Assembly: GCF_022267325.1 (NCBI RefSeq)
Contig: NZ_JAIZBG010000001.1
Span: forward strand, 3,023,501-3,087,500
From: Leptospira sanjuanensis
GTDB taxonomy: Bacteria; Spirochaetota; Leptospiria; Leptospirales; Leptospiraceae
Length of the DNA stretch: 64,000 nt
Direction: 5' to 3'
Part shown: positions 1 to 8,000 of the stretch, piece by piece
How the letters are laid out: every line of letters begins with the position of its first letter
How positions within the stretch are numbered: position 1 is the first letter of the stretch
Made by a program: the position numbers and the translations under genes
Notes under the pieces: generated by a model
Database searches by the model: none
What the model saw: the letters and a program-made list of their open reading frames with translations, nothing else
Told to the model about the DNA's origin: nothing

Positions 1-107
1 AATTCTGCTGCAAACAAAACTAAAATCCGATCCGATCGAAAAACCGATTCAATAAAAGAACTGCGAAGTCCGGACGAATTTCTTCGCCGAACTTCGATTC
101 AACGAAA

Positions 108-545
108 TTACTTCTTAGCTAAAAACTGACAAGATTCCGATTTTTGGATCGGATTGTTCGGAGACATCATCTCCGCACAGCTCGTCTTTTCGATCACCGC
201 CAAACAATCCTTAGCTGCTTGGATCTTTTCGGGAGTCGCGTTCTTCCACTCGTCTTCCTCTTTCGCTCCGGTCTTCGCTCTTTGAGCCGCCGCGCTTTCT
301 TCCATCGAAGTCAGACAGGCTTCTTTACTTTGAAGCATGGGAGGAATAAACTTCTTCTGAGACTCGGGCATCTTACTGAATTGTTCCTGAGCGCATTCCA
401 CGGTTTTCGCGCAGGTGATTTCCTTGGATTTAGTAGCAAGCGCCTGCATTTCGGCCGCAAGATTCCCGCCGGACCCTTTTCCGCAATTCGCTGCGAAAAT
501 CAACGCCGCGATCGAAACGAACAAACTCTTTTTTATACGGTTCAT
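108..545 (-). CDS. small cysteine-containing lipoprotein
   Basis: Predicted 145-residue lipoprotein of unknown function. The N-terminus is a positively charged start, a hydrophobic stretch and a lipobox ending in FAANC near residue 21, so the mature protein should be lipid-anchored in the envelope. The mature part is mostly helical and charged and has five further cysteines, which could form disulfides in the periplasm or on the surface. Leptospira genomes carry a family of small Cys-rich lipoproteins of this type; I recall the TIGR04454 label but could not check it. The gene is read on the minus strand with the cyclase at 608-2080 directly upstream (62 bp gap), so the two may be cotranscribed. 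The lipoprotein call is firm; the function is unknown. Confidence 0.8.
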   Translation of the reverse strand: MNRIKKSLFVSIAALIFAANCGKGSGGNLAAEMQALATKSKEITCAKTVECAQEQFSKMPESQKKFIPPMLQSKEACLTSMEESAAAQRAKTGAKEEDEWKNATPEKIQAAKDCLAVIEKTSCAEMMSPNNPIQKSESCQFLAKK

Positions 546-607
546 AACCCTATCCTTTTTAAAAGCAAGAGAATGAACCGCCCGTTCTTTTTGAAAATAA
601 ATTTTTT

Positions 608-2080
608 CTAAATCGCGTTCGCAAACTCCCTTTGGTCTTCGGTTTTAAAAAGTTTATGCACGGTTGCTTTTTGCCCCACTCCCTTAAGAGAGGCTTCGTG
701 TCTTTCGGCTTCGTATCCTCTTTGAATCAATTCTTCGCGGATTCCGGGGCTGGAAAGAATCGGCTCCGTCACCCAGATTTCTCCGGCGGACGCAAGCGCC
801 TGCACGCGAGCCGCGATGTTCACGCTTTGTCCGAAGTAATCCAGTCGTTCGTCGTTGACGACCGCAAGCGCCGGTCCTTCGTTTAAACCGACTTTTAAAC
901 CGATCTCATGTCCGTGTTCCTTGAATTCTTCGTTCATGCGATCGATGCGCGACATCATTTCCAGCGACGCGAACAATCCTTCGATCGGACTGGAAAAGGT
1001 CGCCATGATCGCGTCTCCCATCGTTTTTACGATCGCCCCGTTGTGTTTTTTCACGGTTTCGGAAAGTAGACGGAAATGTTCCTGCACCAATCGATACGCG
1101 AGAATGTCCCCGGCCTTGTCGTACATCTCGGTCGATCCTCTCAGATCCGTAAAAAGGATCGTAAGACTTTTTACGTTCAGATTCAGTTTGTTGCTGAGCT
1201 GTTGAACGCGGAACAATTCGCGGAAGGTCTGGTTGTTCAAAAGCATCTTCGCCGTCAAAAACGGTTCGATCACCGTGGGATGTTTATCAATGATTTCTAA
1301 TATTCTTTTGGAGTTCGGTCGAATGACCAAGAATCCGGCCTTCGCGATCGTACGATTGGAAATCTTAACTTCGTATTCCCCGGGAGAAAGATGAAGTTCG
1401 ATCGGAGTGAATCCGGTCGGCAGCAGACTCAGATCCACGATTCGATCCGGAGTCGTTTCCTTCTCGTCGAAATACAAAAATACCGCCGAATTATTCTCCA
1501 CCGAACTGAATTGATACGCGGGAACGTTCGTCGCGTCGAGTAGAATCGTGCGGGTCGCTCCGGGTTCGATCACTACAAGTTCGCGCGTGTTTGAAGAAAT
1601 AAAATCCAGAAGTTCCTTCGACTTATGAAAGTTGCTCGAAATATGATATTTGAGATAAGTCTGTGCGTCCGTCAACGGATTGAGATTCTGTTTTCTCAGG
1701 GAAGAATTCACCGAAAAACTGACTTCCACCTGATCGTCCAGAGTGGTCGGCACGTCGAGATTGCAAATATAACAGTGAAAACTTTTTTCCTCGATCTGAT
1801 CCAAAGAAGTATGGGAAGAAGTCACTCCTCCGCAGGCAGGACAAATCATGTTGTATGCGAAATCCAGAAGGCCGATCTTTCCCGCGTGAAGAAAAAGATC
1901 CAACGCTTCTCCGGTTTCAAATCCATTGTCCTTTGCGAAACGGATCGGATTGATCCGGTGCAGCTGCCATTCGTCTTGTGTCCTTAAATTCTCCATAAAT
2001 CGGGAAATCGATTTTTTTGATAAGACCCCGAACCCTTCCAAGGCTTTTTTCTTTTGTTCGAAAAGAGTTTCGTTCCACAT
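608..2080 (-). CDS. class III adenylate cyclase with N-terminal zinc ribbon
   Basis: Predicted 490-residue soluble nucleotide cyclase. The open frame extends upstream into the repeat region, but the ATG at 2080 follows a clear GGAGGAG ribosome site, and the upstream residues simply translate the repeats. Near residues 80-110 there are two CxxC pairs (CPAC and CYIC), a zinc ribbon. A middle domain of the DUF5939 type follows. The C-terminal third is a class III catalytic domain: FTDLRGS and MGDAIM supply the metal aspartates, a Lys sits in IVKTMGD, and LDYFGQSVNIAARV carries the Asp, Asn and Arg positions. The Lys/Asp pair favours ATP over GTP, so cAMP is the likely product. The ligand sensed is unknown. 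This is one of two cyclases in the window. Confidence 0.88.
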   Translation of the reverse strand: MWNETLFEQKKKALEGFGVLSKKSISRFMENLRTQDEWQLHRINPIRFAKDNGFETGEALDLFLHAGKIGLLDFAYNMICPACGGVTSSHTSLDQIEEKSFHCYICNLDVPTTLDDQVEVSFSVNSSLRKQNLNPLTDAQTYLKYHISSNFHKSKELLDFISSNTRELVVIEPGATRTILLDATNVPAYQFSSVENNSAVFLYFDEKETTPDRIVDLSLLPTGFTPIELHLSPGEYEVKISNRTIAKAGFLVIRPNSKRILEIIDKHPTVIEPFLTAKMLLNNQTFRELFRVQQLSNKLNLNVKSLTILFTDLRGSTEMYDKAGDILAYRLVQEHFRLLSETVKKHNGAIVKTMGDAIMATFSSPIEGLFASLEMMSRIDRMNEEFKEHGHEIGLKVGLNEGPALAVVNDERLDYFGQSVNIAARVQALASAGEIWVTEPILSSPGIREELIQRGYEAERHEASLKGVGQKATVHKLFKTEDQREFANAI

Positions 2081-2110
2081 GACATTCTCCTCCGGAATTC
2101 CGCGATCCTG

Positions 2111-2215
2111 CCTCACGACCCATAGGGAGTGAGGCACTGAGTTTATCCTCACGACCGAACTCAGCAAGCGCCTTCTTGCAAGGCGGCGCTTAGGAAGCGA
2201 GGCACTGAGTTTATC
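2111..2215. repeat. CCCATAGGG hairpin array 1 (one short and one long unit)
   Basis: The short unit at 2111-2134 has stem CCTCAC/GTGAGG around the core GACCCATAGGGA. It is followed, 36 bases after its start, by a long unit at 2147-2202 in which about 35 bases are inserted between GACC and TAGG. The insert contains its own palindrome (AGCGCC ... GGCGCT). Both units end in the same tail, CACTGAGTTTATC. Confidence 0.8.
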
Positions 2216-2278
2216 CGACGACTCTAGCTTTTCCTCTTCCGATTATTTGGCAAGCATTTTGTAACTTTTTTTATTACA

Positions 2279-2306
2279 TATTTCGCGACCCATAGGGAGC
2301 GAAATA
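2279..2306. repeat. solitary CCCATAGGG hairpin with a different stem
   Basis: An 8-bp stem, TATTTCGC/GCGAAATA, encloses the same 12-base loop GACCCATAGGGA seen in the neighbouring arrays. The stem differs from theirs at several positions on both sides at once, so the pairing is kept while the sequence changes. Confidence 0.75.
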
Positions 2307-2368
2307 GCCTGAGATAGCGGAGCGTATTATCGAAGGCTCTCAACAAAGTTGAGAAAACCAAGATCCTG

Positions 2369-2545
2369 CCGAACGACCCATAGGGAGTGAGGCATTGAGT
2401 TTATCCTCACGACCCATAGGGAGTGAGGCATTGAGTTTATCCTCACGACCCATAGGGAGCGAGGCATTGAGTTTATCCGAACGACCGAACTCAGCAAGCG
2501 TCTTCTTACGAGGCGGCGCTTAGGGAGTGAGGCGCTGAGTTCCGA
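2369..2545. repeat. CCCATAGGG hairpin array 2 (three short units and one long unit, 36-bp period)
   Basis: Short units begin at 2369, 2405 and 2441, exactly 36 bases apart. A long unit (2477-2532) again occupies the last place, as in array 1. Units share ACGACCCATAGGGAG and the tail GAGTTTATC. The first and third short units carry stem mismatches; the middle one is perfect. There are no unique spacers, so this is a tandem repeat and not a CRISPR array. Confidence 0.8.
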
Positions 2546-3070
2546 CTTTATATGTCCCCGGTCGGGATTTCCGGATTTCCCGAAAAACACGAATCAGGCG
2601 GATCATCGTAAGAGTTCCCACACTTTCGCGAATTCCGGATCGATCGACGACCGATTTTACGCTTTGTAAGAGTTCCCACGTTCTCGAGAAATATCGAACT
2701 TTAGGATATTCTTGCATTCTTCTCTGAAATTGTGGGAACTCCTTCGGAAAGATTTACGAGGGAACGTCGATTTTTGCGGGAACTCCCCTCCCTCGGCCTT
2801 TCATCGAGCCAAGAGGCAAAAAAGGAATATACGGTTTTTTTGATTTGATTTTTACCGTCCAATGTCGTACTTGAAAGTTCTTTCCTAAATCGGAACCTTC
2901 CTTTTAGTGAAACGATGAAATTCGAATGTGAATTTCTTAAAACGCGGTAAAAGTTTGTCGGAACAACTAAGAATACTTTCTTGACGAAATTCGGATTCCG
3001 TTCCCGGGAAATTCGCATCCCGAAAAAGCGTTATGCGCGTTTAAAGATCCGAGAGAAATACAAAGAGAAT

Positions 3071-4360
3071 ATGGACAAAACGAAAGTTAATAAAAATTCG
3101 AGGGTTGTGATTACGGGGATCGGAGTCGTTCTCCCCAATACCTATTCCGTGGATACGTTTTGGAAAAATCTTTCCGAAGGGAATTCCCAAATCGATTGGA
3201 TTACGAGATTTCCCACCGATGATATGCCCGTCAAAGTCGCCGCGGAGATGAACAACTTCGATTGGAAAAAATTTCTCCCCGATCTAAACGAGAAACACGC
3301 AAAAAATTATAACCGCGAAACCTTCGCGATCATGGCTGCGATGGAGGAAGCGAGAAGAGACGCAAAACTCGAAAAGGATTCGGTCGATCCATCCAAAGTC
3401 GGCTTTATCGATTCTTCTTCAAGAGCGTCTCTTGCTTGGTGGGAACACGCCTGGAAACTCTATCACGAAGAACAGAATTCCGGCGTTTTCGATCGTTATT
3501 CCGTTTTGACTTCTATGGCTTCCAATCCGACCAACCTCACCGCGATCTACGCAAACATTCAAGGATTCGTAACAACGATCACCGCGGCTTGCGTAGGAGG
3601 TCATCACGCAATCAGTCTTTGTTATCAGGCGATCCGTAAAGGAAGAGCCGAAGTGATGTATGCGGGCGGTCACGAATTCCCTCTCATCAAACCGTTGATG
3701 ATGATGTATTCCGATCCGGCGAGTTCGGTCATGTCTGCGGAAAAAGACAATCCGAAGGCGGCGATCAAACCGTATGATCGCAACCGGGACGGTTTTATCT
3801 TGGGAGAAGGCGCCGCCGTTCTTTGTATGGAAAGAATGGATCACGCTCTCGCGAGAGGAGCGAAAATCTACGCGGAAGTCTTGGGAACCTTCAGTTACAA
3901 CGAGGCCGATCACGCGATGAGAATGGACTTAACCGGTAAAAAAGCGGCGACCGGTTTGAATCGTCTTTTGAAAATCAGCGGACTTCGTCTCGGAGACATC
4001 GACTACTTCTGCGGACACGGAACCGCGACGATTAACAACGATATGGCGGAAAGCCGCGCTCTTAAGGTTTTATACAACGGACTCGCTCGAAACAAATGGG
4101 CGCCTCTCGGTTCGATCAAACCGATTTTCGGTCATACGTTCGGAGCGGCGGGAATCATCAACGTCGCGGCGACCGCGCTCATGCTCGAAAAACAGACCCT
4201 CTGCCCTACGATCAATCTCAAGGACGTGGACCCCGAATGCGACCACGATCATATCACCGAAGGAGCGAGAAAAGTGCGGATGCGGAACGCGATCTCGATG
4301 GCATTCGCGATCGGAAGTCAGTCTTCTTTCGTAAGCCTCACCGCTCCCGATCTTCTTTAA
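3071..4360 (+). CDS. beta-ketoacyl-ACP synthase (KAS I/II family)
   Basis: Predicted 429-residue condensing enzyme of the KAS I/II thiolase fold, joining an acyl thioester to malonyl-ACP. I start it at the ATG at 3071, where the product begins MDKTKVNKN and runs straight into the family's N-terminal VVITGIGVV strand. The catalytic triad is visible: Cys174 in TAACVGG, His316 in GHGTAT and His355 in IFGHTFGAAG. Length and motif order are normal for the family. The gene lies 10 bp upstream of a SiaB-like kinase and is probably cotranscribed with it. That is an unusual partner for a ketoacyl synthase and suggests a dedicated, regulated lipid rather than bulk fatty-acid synthesis. The exact substrate cannot be told from sequence. 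Confidence 0.88.
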   Translation: MDKTKVNKNSRVVITGIGVVLPNTYSVDTFWKNLSEGNSQIDWITRFPTDDMPVKVAAEMNNFDWKKFLPDLNEKHAKNYNRETFAIMAAMEEARRDAKLEKDSVDPSKVGFIDSSSRASLAWWEHAWKLYHEEQNSGVFDRYSVLTSMASNPTNLTAIYANIQGFVTTITAACVGGHHAISLCYQAIRKGRAEVMYAGGHEFPLIKPLMMMYSDPASSVMSAEKDNPKAAIKPYDRNRDGFILGEGAAVLCMERMDHALARGAKIYAEVLGTFSYNEADHAMRMDLTGKKAATGLNRLLKISGLRLGDIDYFCGHGTATINNDMAESRALKVLYNGLARNKWAPLGSIKPIFGHTFGAAGIINVAATALMLEKQTLCPTINLKDVDPECDHDHITEGARKVRMRNAISMAFAIGSQSSFVSLTAPDLL

Positions 4361-4370
4361 AGGAATCCGA

Positions 4371-4898
4371 ATGAAAAACGGCGGACTGCACAGACAATAC
4401 GATCATTCCAAAAAGTTAAAGTCCGTCCTTTACTACCAAGGCGCGGTGACGCACGAAATCCTCGGAAGTCTTACGGAAATTCTCAAGGATAGGATCGCGA
4501 ATGAAAAACGAAAGAACAAGATTCTCAATGTGTTCGTGGAAATGGCGCAGAACGTCAGTCACTATTCTCTGGAAAAGGAAGGGGATTACGGAGTGGGACT
4601 GATTCTCGTAAAAGAAAAAAGTCATATTCTCAAACTCTCCACCGCCAATTTTCTCAGCGCGGAAACCGCTTCCGTTCTGAGGACCAAACTGGAACATTTT
4701 TTATCCCTGACCGGAGAAGAAGTAAAGGAACTGTATCAGGAAAAGATCAAAGGAGAAAGACCGGAGGACAGCAAAGGTGCGGGTTTGGGATTTTTGGAAA
4801 TATTAAAAAAATCTGATTTTCCGTTTCGTTCCGCGTTCGAGCCGACGGAAACCGGAGATTTCTTTTTTACTCTTACCGTTTTCTTTCGCCTGGGGTAA
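4371..4898 (+). CDS. SiaB-like protein kinase (DUF6272 type), first copy
   Basis: Predicted 175-residue cytoplasmic protein related to SiaB, a GHKL-fold kinase that phosphorylates the STAS-like protein SiaC in Pseudomonas. The N-box-like segment VEMAQNVSHYS (about residues 57-67) and the glycine-rich DSKGAGLGFLEI (about residues 131-142) are the nucleotide-binding motifs. Both recur almost unchanged in the second copy at 16222-16776. A good AAGGA ribosome site precedes the ATG. The gene follows the ketoacyl synthase by 10 bp, and its last 26 bases overlap the end of the convergent PP2C phosphatase. No SiaC-like gene is adjacent, so its substrate may be the SiaC-like protein at 16779-17153 or something elsewhere. 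The family call is good; kinase activity is inferred. Confidence 0.75.
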   Translation: MKNGGLHRQYDHSKKLKSVLYYQGAVTHEILGSLTEILKDRIANEKRKNKILNVFVEMAQNVSHYSLEKEGDYGVGLILVKEKSHILKLSTANFLSAETASVLRTKLEHFLSLTGEEVKELYQEKIKGERPEDSKGAGLGFLEILKKSDFPFRSAFEPTETGDFFFTLTVFFRLG

Positions 4899-5691
4899 GC
4901 TTCCAAGGTTCCGCGTGCGACAACGCCATTTCTTTGACTTCGATCACGATGACCGAAGTATTGTCCTTGGTCATTCTTAGGTTGGCTTCTTCCGAAAGAT
5001 GAGAACAAGCCTCTTTTGCGTTCGTCGCGTTCCGCAGAATTTCTTCGAGATCGTCGATCTTGATCACATCGGTCAGCCCGTCCGTACAAAGAAGAATCCT
5101 ATCTCCTTCGTTCAGAGATCCGGTGATGTCGAACAGATCCATCTGAAGGTCGGTAGTACCGCCTCCGATACAACTCGTGATATAACTTCGGGGAATAGAA
5201 TGTCCTTTGACCGTATCCGAAAAGGAATGATCCACCGTGATCTTGTGAACCCCTTGCGCGGAAAGATGATAGGCGCGGCTGTCTCCCATATTGAAGACGA
5301 GCACCTTTCTTCTTCCGAACAAAGCGCCGACTAACGTGGTTCCCATGCCCAGCCTTCCTGTGGCCTTTGCGTGATCGTTGATCTCGTGGTTGATTTTGCG
5401 GAATAAGTTCTGCCAACCGGCGCGGGGCAGTTCTTCCAAAGGCTGAATCGCCCGTTCCATCCACGCGAGTTTTTCCAACGTCATGCGGCTTGCGATTTCA
5501 CCGGAGATATGTCCGCCCATTCCGTCTGCGAGCGCGAGAATCAACGGAGAGGCCGCGGAATCACGAATCCCTGCGGAGGAAAAAGAACCCGATACGGACC
5601 CGGCTACGATTTCACCGGATACGTACATAGAATCCTCGTTATGCGAACGAAAATTCCCCTTTTCCGTTATTCCAAAGTAGTTAATAATCAT
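4873..5691 (-). CDS. PP2C-family protein serine/threonine phosphatase
   Basis: Predicted 272-residue soluble phosphatase of the PPM/PP2C family, metal-dependent and acting on phospho-Ser/Thr. Motifs run in the expected order: RSHNEDS near residue 17, LADGMGGH near 56, GDSRAYHL near 137, LCTDGLTDVI near 201 and KDNTSVIVIEV near 241. The aspartates in these segments are the metal ligands of the family. A loop around residues 30-50 is rich in Ser, Gly and Ala. The gene converges on the SiaB-like kinase and overlaps its 3' end by 26 bp. This puts a serine-kinase-type gene and a matching phosphatase tail to tail. I did not find a strong ribosome site upstream of the ATG. Confidence 0.9.
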   Translation of the reverse strand: MIINYFGITEKGNFRSHNEDSMYVSGEIVAGSVSGSFSSAGIRDSAASPLILALADGMGGHISGEIASRMTLEKLAWMERAIQPLEELPRAGWQNLFRKINHEINDHAKATGRLGMGTTLVGALFGRRKVLVFNMGDSRAYHLSAQGVHKITVDHSFSDTVKGHSIPRSYITSCIGGGTTDLQMDLFDITGSLNEGDRILLCTDGLTDVIKIDDLEEILRNATNAKEACSHLSEEANLRMTKDNTSVIVIEVKEMALSHAEPWKLTPGERKR

Positions 5692-5851
5692 GGAGAAACA
5701 CTGGAAATTGAAACAATCTCCACAATCTATTAGTAATATGTGTCAACGGCGAACTTCAAGAACAAATCTTCGCCAAATTCTTTTTTTAGAAAATAGACTG
5801 TTTCTAATGTTTTGATTCCAAAATTTTCTGCAACAGGTTTTCAAAAAAACC

Positions 5852-6610
5852 CTATTTCGCGGAGTAACCGCCGTCGACCGGAATCGCCGTCCCCGTAATA
5901 AAAGTGGAATCCTCTCCGCAGAGCCAGAGTACGGTTTTTGCGATCTCTTCCGGCGTTGCGATTCGGTGCATGGGATGCAACTTGACCAACTGCTTTTCCG
6001 CTTCGATCGGATCTTTGGCGAGATGAAAGAGTTCGTCCAGGATTTCGGTTTTAACCGCGCCCGGACAAATCGCGTTAATGCGAATATTCTTCTTTGCGTA
6101 TTCCAAAGCGGCGCTTTTTGTTAATCCGACAACGCCGTGTTTGGCGGCCGAATAAGGATTGATTCCGACGACCCCGTTGATTCCCGAGATGGAGGAAACG
6201 TTCACGACGGCCCCTCCCCCTGCCTTGACGATTTCCGGGATTTGATACTTCATCGACAGCCAAGCGCCCTTGAGGTTCACGTTCACCACGTTATCCCAAA
6301 CGTCTTCCGGATATTCGTGTAAGAGATGATTGACTCCCATGATTCCCGCGTTGTTGACTCCGAAATCCAATCTCCCGAATTTCTCCACGGCGGTATCGAC
6401 GACCTTCTTCACTTGTTCCCCGGAAGTCACGTCGCAAACGACGAAATGAACGTCCCCGCCTTGAGAACGGACTTCCGATTCGAGTTTTTTTCCCTCGTCG
6501 AGTCTGCGTCCGCAAAACACGACTTTGACGCCTTTCGAGACAAACTCCCGTACGACTGCTTTTCCGATTCCGGTGCTGCCTCCGGTAACCATCGCGACTT
6601 TGTCTCTCAT
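5852..6610 (-). CDS. short-chain dehydrogenase/reductase (SDR)
   Basis: Predicted 252-residue classical SDR using NAD(P)H. TGGSTGIG near residue 10 is the dinucleotide-binding glycine motif, NNAGIMG near 85 is structural, and the Ser in VSSISG with YSAAK (near 140-157) forms the catalytic Ser-Tyr-Lys set. The C-terminus ends in PVDGGYSAK, typical of the family. An in-frame ATG 24 bases upstream exists, but the ATG at 6610 has a GGAG site at good spacing and begins MRDKVAMVTGG, where family members start. It lies 38 bp downstream of the thioesterase-fusion gene in the same direction, so an operon is likely. With neighbouring synthases it could be a ketoacyl reductase; the substrate is not known. 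Confidence 0.9.
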   Translation of the reverse strand: MRDKVAMVTGGSTGIGKAVVREFVSKGVKVVFCGRRLDEGKKLESEVRSQGGDVHFVVCDVTSGEQVKKVVDTAVEKFGRLDFGVNNAGIMGVNHLLHEYPEDVWDNVVNVNLKGAWLSMKYQIPEIVKAGGGAVVNVSSISGINGVVGINPYSAAKHGVVGLTKSAALEYAKKNIRINAICPGAVKTEILDELFHLAKDPIEAEKQLVKLHPMHRIATPEEIAKTVLWLCGEDSTFITGTAIPVDGGYSAK

Positions 6611-6648
6611 GGAATTCTCCGAAATGATATTCAAATTTTAGAATTTAC

Positions 6649-7530
6649 TTAGATCAGCTTTCTCGTCTTTCCGTTGCGAACCCGGGAAAGATATTTTTTC
6701 AGATGTATGTTGATCGTTTCCAGATCGCCTAGTTCCTTTTCGATCGAAGAAACCTTCAGATCCTGTACGAGAACGAGCAGATAACGGAGTTCTTCCAGAT
6801 GGACTTTCGCCTTGAGAATGTTTTTGATCTTTTCGGAAAGGATTCTGCTTCCCCAAGCTCCTGCGATGCGCACGGGAAGAAGAGCGGAAACAGATCGGAT
6901 GTGTTCGAGAAGAGGTCCGTGTTCTTTGAGTTTGACCGCGTCCATCCTGTTTCCGAGCGAGTATACTTTCAAAATGAGATCGTGAGCGAGACGCAACACT
7001 TCCAACTTGTCAAAGCTGCGGATCTGCGCGGCTGCGGAAGATTTCGCGCTTTCCTTCTCCGCCGCATCGGTTCCCACGGGAGGAGAAGTATACGAAGGAA
7101 TTTTTCCTTCCGTAAAAATTTTACGGAATCCTTCGGGAACGGGCACAACTTTACGGATGGAATAATCGAAAAACAAAACACGAATCTTAACAAGAGAAAC
7201 CTTTTCTCTTCGATCGTCCTTGGAAAGACGGAACGTCAGATCGAAGGATTTTTCGCCGAGATTGTCCAACACGACGTCTATCTTGACGCGGTCGTTGTAA
7301 AGCAATTCTCCCTGATAGAGAATTCCCGCATTGGCAAAGATGATGCTCTTTCCGTAAATATCCGTTACCGAAAATCCGAGATACTGAAAGAACTGGAGAT
7401 GCGCCTCCATCACGATGTCCAGAATCGAAGCGAAGGACACGTGTATATCCAGAGCCAGATCCGTTTTGCGGATCGCCAGCTCCGTCGAGAAATAATACTT
7501 CTCCGGAAATTCGATCTGTATGTCGGTCAT
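6649..7530 (-). CDS. thioesterase-like domain fused to an S23-type four-helix bundle
   Basis: Predicted 293-residue two-domain protein. Residues 1-140 look like a hotdog-fold acyl-CoA thioesterase: the DIHVSFASILDIVMEAHLQF segment resembles the helix and active-site region of 4HBT enzymes, followed by beta strands with Lys/Asp-rich turns. A linker of about 25 residues rich in Ala, Ser and Glu follows. Residues 170-290 match the four-helix-bundle (S23) pattern: FDKLEVLRLAHDLILKVYSL opens the first helix, and hydrophobic helices around LLEHIRSV, KVHLEELRYLLVL and INIHLKKYLS follow. S23-like proteins are normally free-standing and are also encoded in intervening sequences of Leptospira 23S rRNA. 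The fusion is what is odd here. It sits upstream of the SDR in a probable two-gene operon. Confidence 0.6.
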   Translation of the reverse strand: MTDIQIEFPEKYYFSTELAIRKTDLALDIHVSFASILDIVMEAHLQFFQYLGFSVTDIYGKSIIFANAGILYQGELLYNDRVKIDVVLDNLGEKSFDLTFRLSKDDRREKVSLVKIRVLFFDYSIRKVVPVPEGFRKIFTEGKIPSYTSPPVGTDAAEKESAKSSAAAQIRSFDKLEVLRLAHDLILKVYSLGNRMDAVKLKEHGPLLEHIRSVSALLPVRIAGAWGSRILSEKIKNILKAKVHLEELRYLLVLVQDLKVSSIEKELGDLETINIHLKKYLSRVRNGKTRKLI

Positions 7531-8000
7531 AGATATTTCGAAATCCGCCGCGAAAACTCCCGTTGCGACATAAGGGAAATTCGAAGACGACGGAAATAAA
7601 TTTCCTTCTCATTATAATTTCGGATTTCGAAAGGCCCGTCTTGAAGTGAAATTCCCGTTTGTGTTTTCGAAAGCCTCGCTCCGGAATTTTTTTTCTTCGA
7701 GACGAACGGAAGAATTCTCCCGTTGTCGACGAGTTTCTTTTTTGAGAAGACGCCGTTTTTAAATTGTTCGGTAAAAAGTTCTTGCTAGAGCACATTCTTG
7801 AAAGAAGATCTTTCACCATTGCCGTGCGTCACGATCTACGCGCTGTTTGTCGAAAAACGGATCGTATAAAAATATTCAGAAGTTCGAAAAAAGGGAACAT
7901 TTCCGGTTGTGATTTTTCCCTTTTTCTCGTATGCGGATCGGAAGGCGAAAACGATCCGAACGGATGACAAAGAACTCATAACGTACGCTGATCGGAAACC
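7531..8000. other. intergenic region between divergent genes
   Basis: About 470 bases separating the thioesterase-fusion gene (minus) from the CoA-transferase gene (plus). I see no gene, no strong hairpin and no repeat shared with other parts of the window. Open frames here lack ribosome sites and look like non-coding sequence. The promoter of the 8001-18654 gene run must lie here, but I could not identify its boxes. Confidence 0.5.

Larger units (their letters stand above)
2081..3070. other. repeat-rich intergenic region
   Basis: About 990 bases between two divergent genes, with no credible coding sequence. It holds the CCCATAGGG hairpin arrays (2111-2545) and four copies of the GTGGGAACTC motif in both orientations (2612-2621, 2670-2679, 2732-2741, 2776-2785). 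Open frames here are translated repeats. The promoters of both flanking genes must lie here, but I cannot place -35/-10 boxes with confidence. Confidence 0.7.

Noticed and set aside
2081..2167. N-terminal extension of the cyclase gene through the repeats (MLSSVVRINS...)
   Set aside because: The extra residues are translated CCCATAGGG repeats, and a strong GGAGGAG site precedes the internal ATG at 2080.
2369..2532. 36-bp periodic repeat as a CRISPR array
   Set aside because: The units are contiguous with no unique spacers, and no cas genes are nearby. It is a tandem hairpin repeat.
5748..5787. GGCGAA ... TTCGCC hairpin followed by a T-run as a terminator
   Set aside because: The T-run is on the plus strand, but both flanking genes are on the minus strand, so it does not fit a terminator for either.
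7764..7967. 67-residue open frame in the 7531-8000 gap
   Set aside because: No ribosome site, no recognisable domain and biased composition; it looks like chance.
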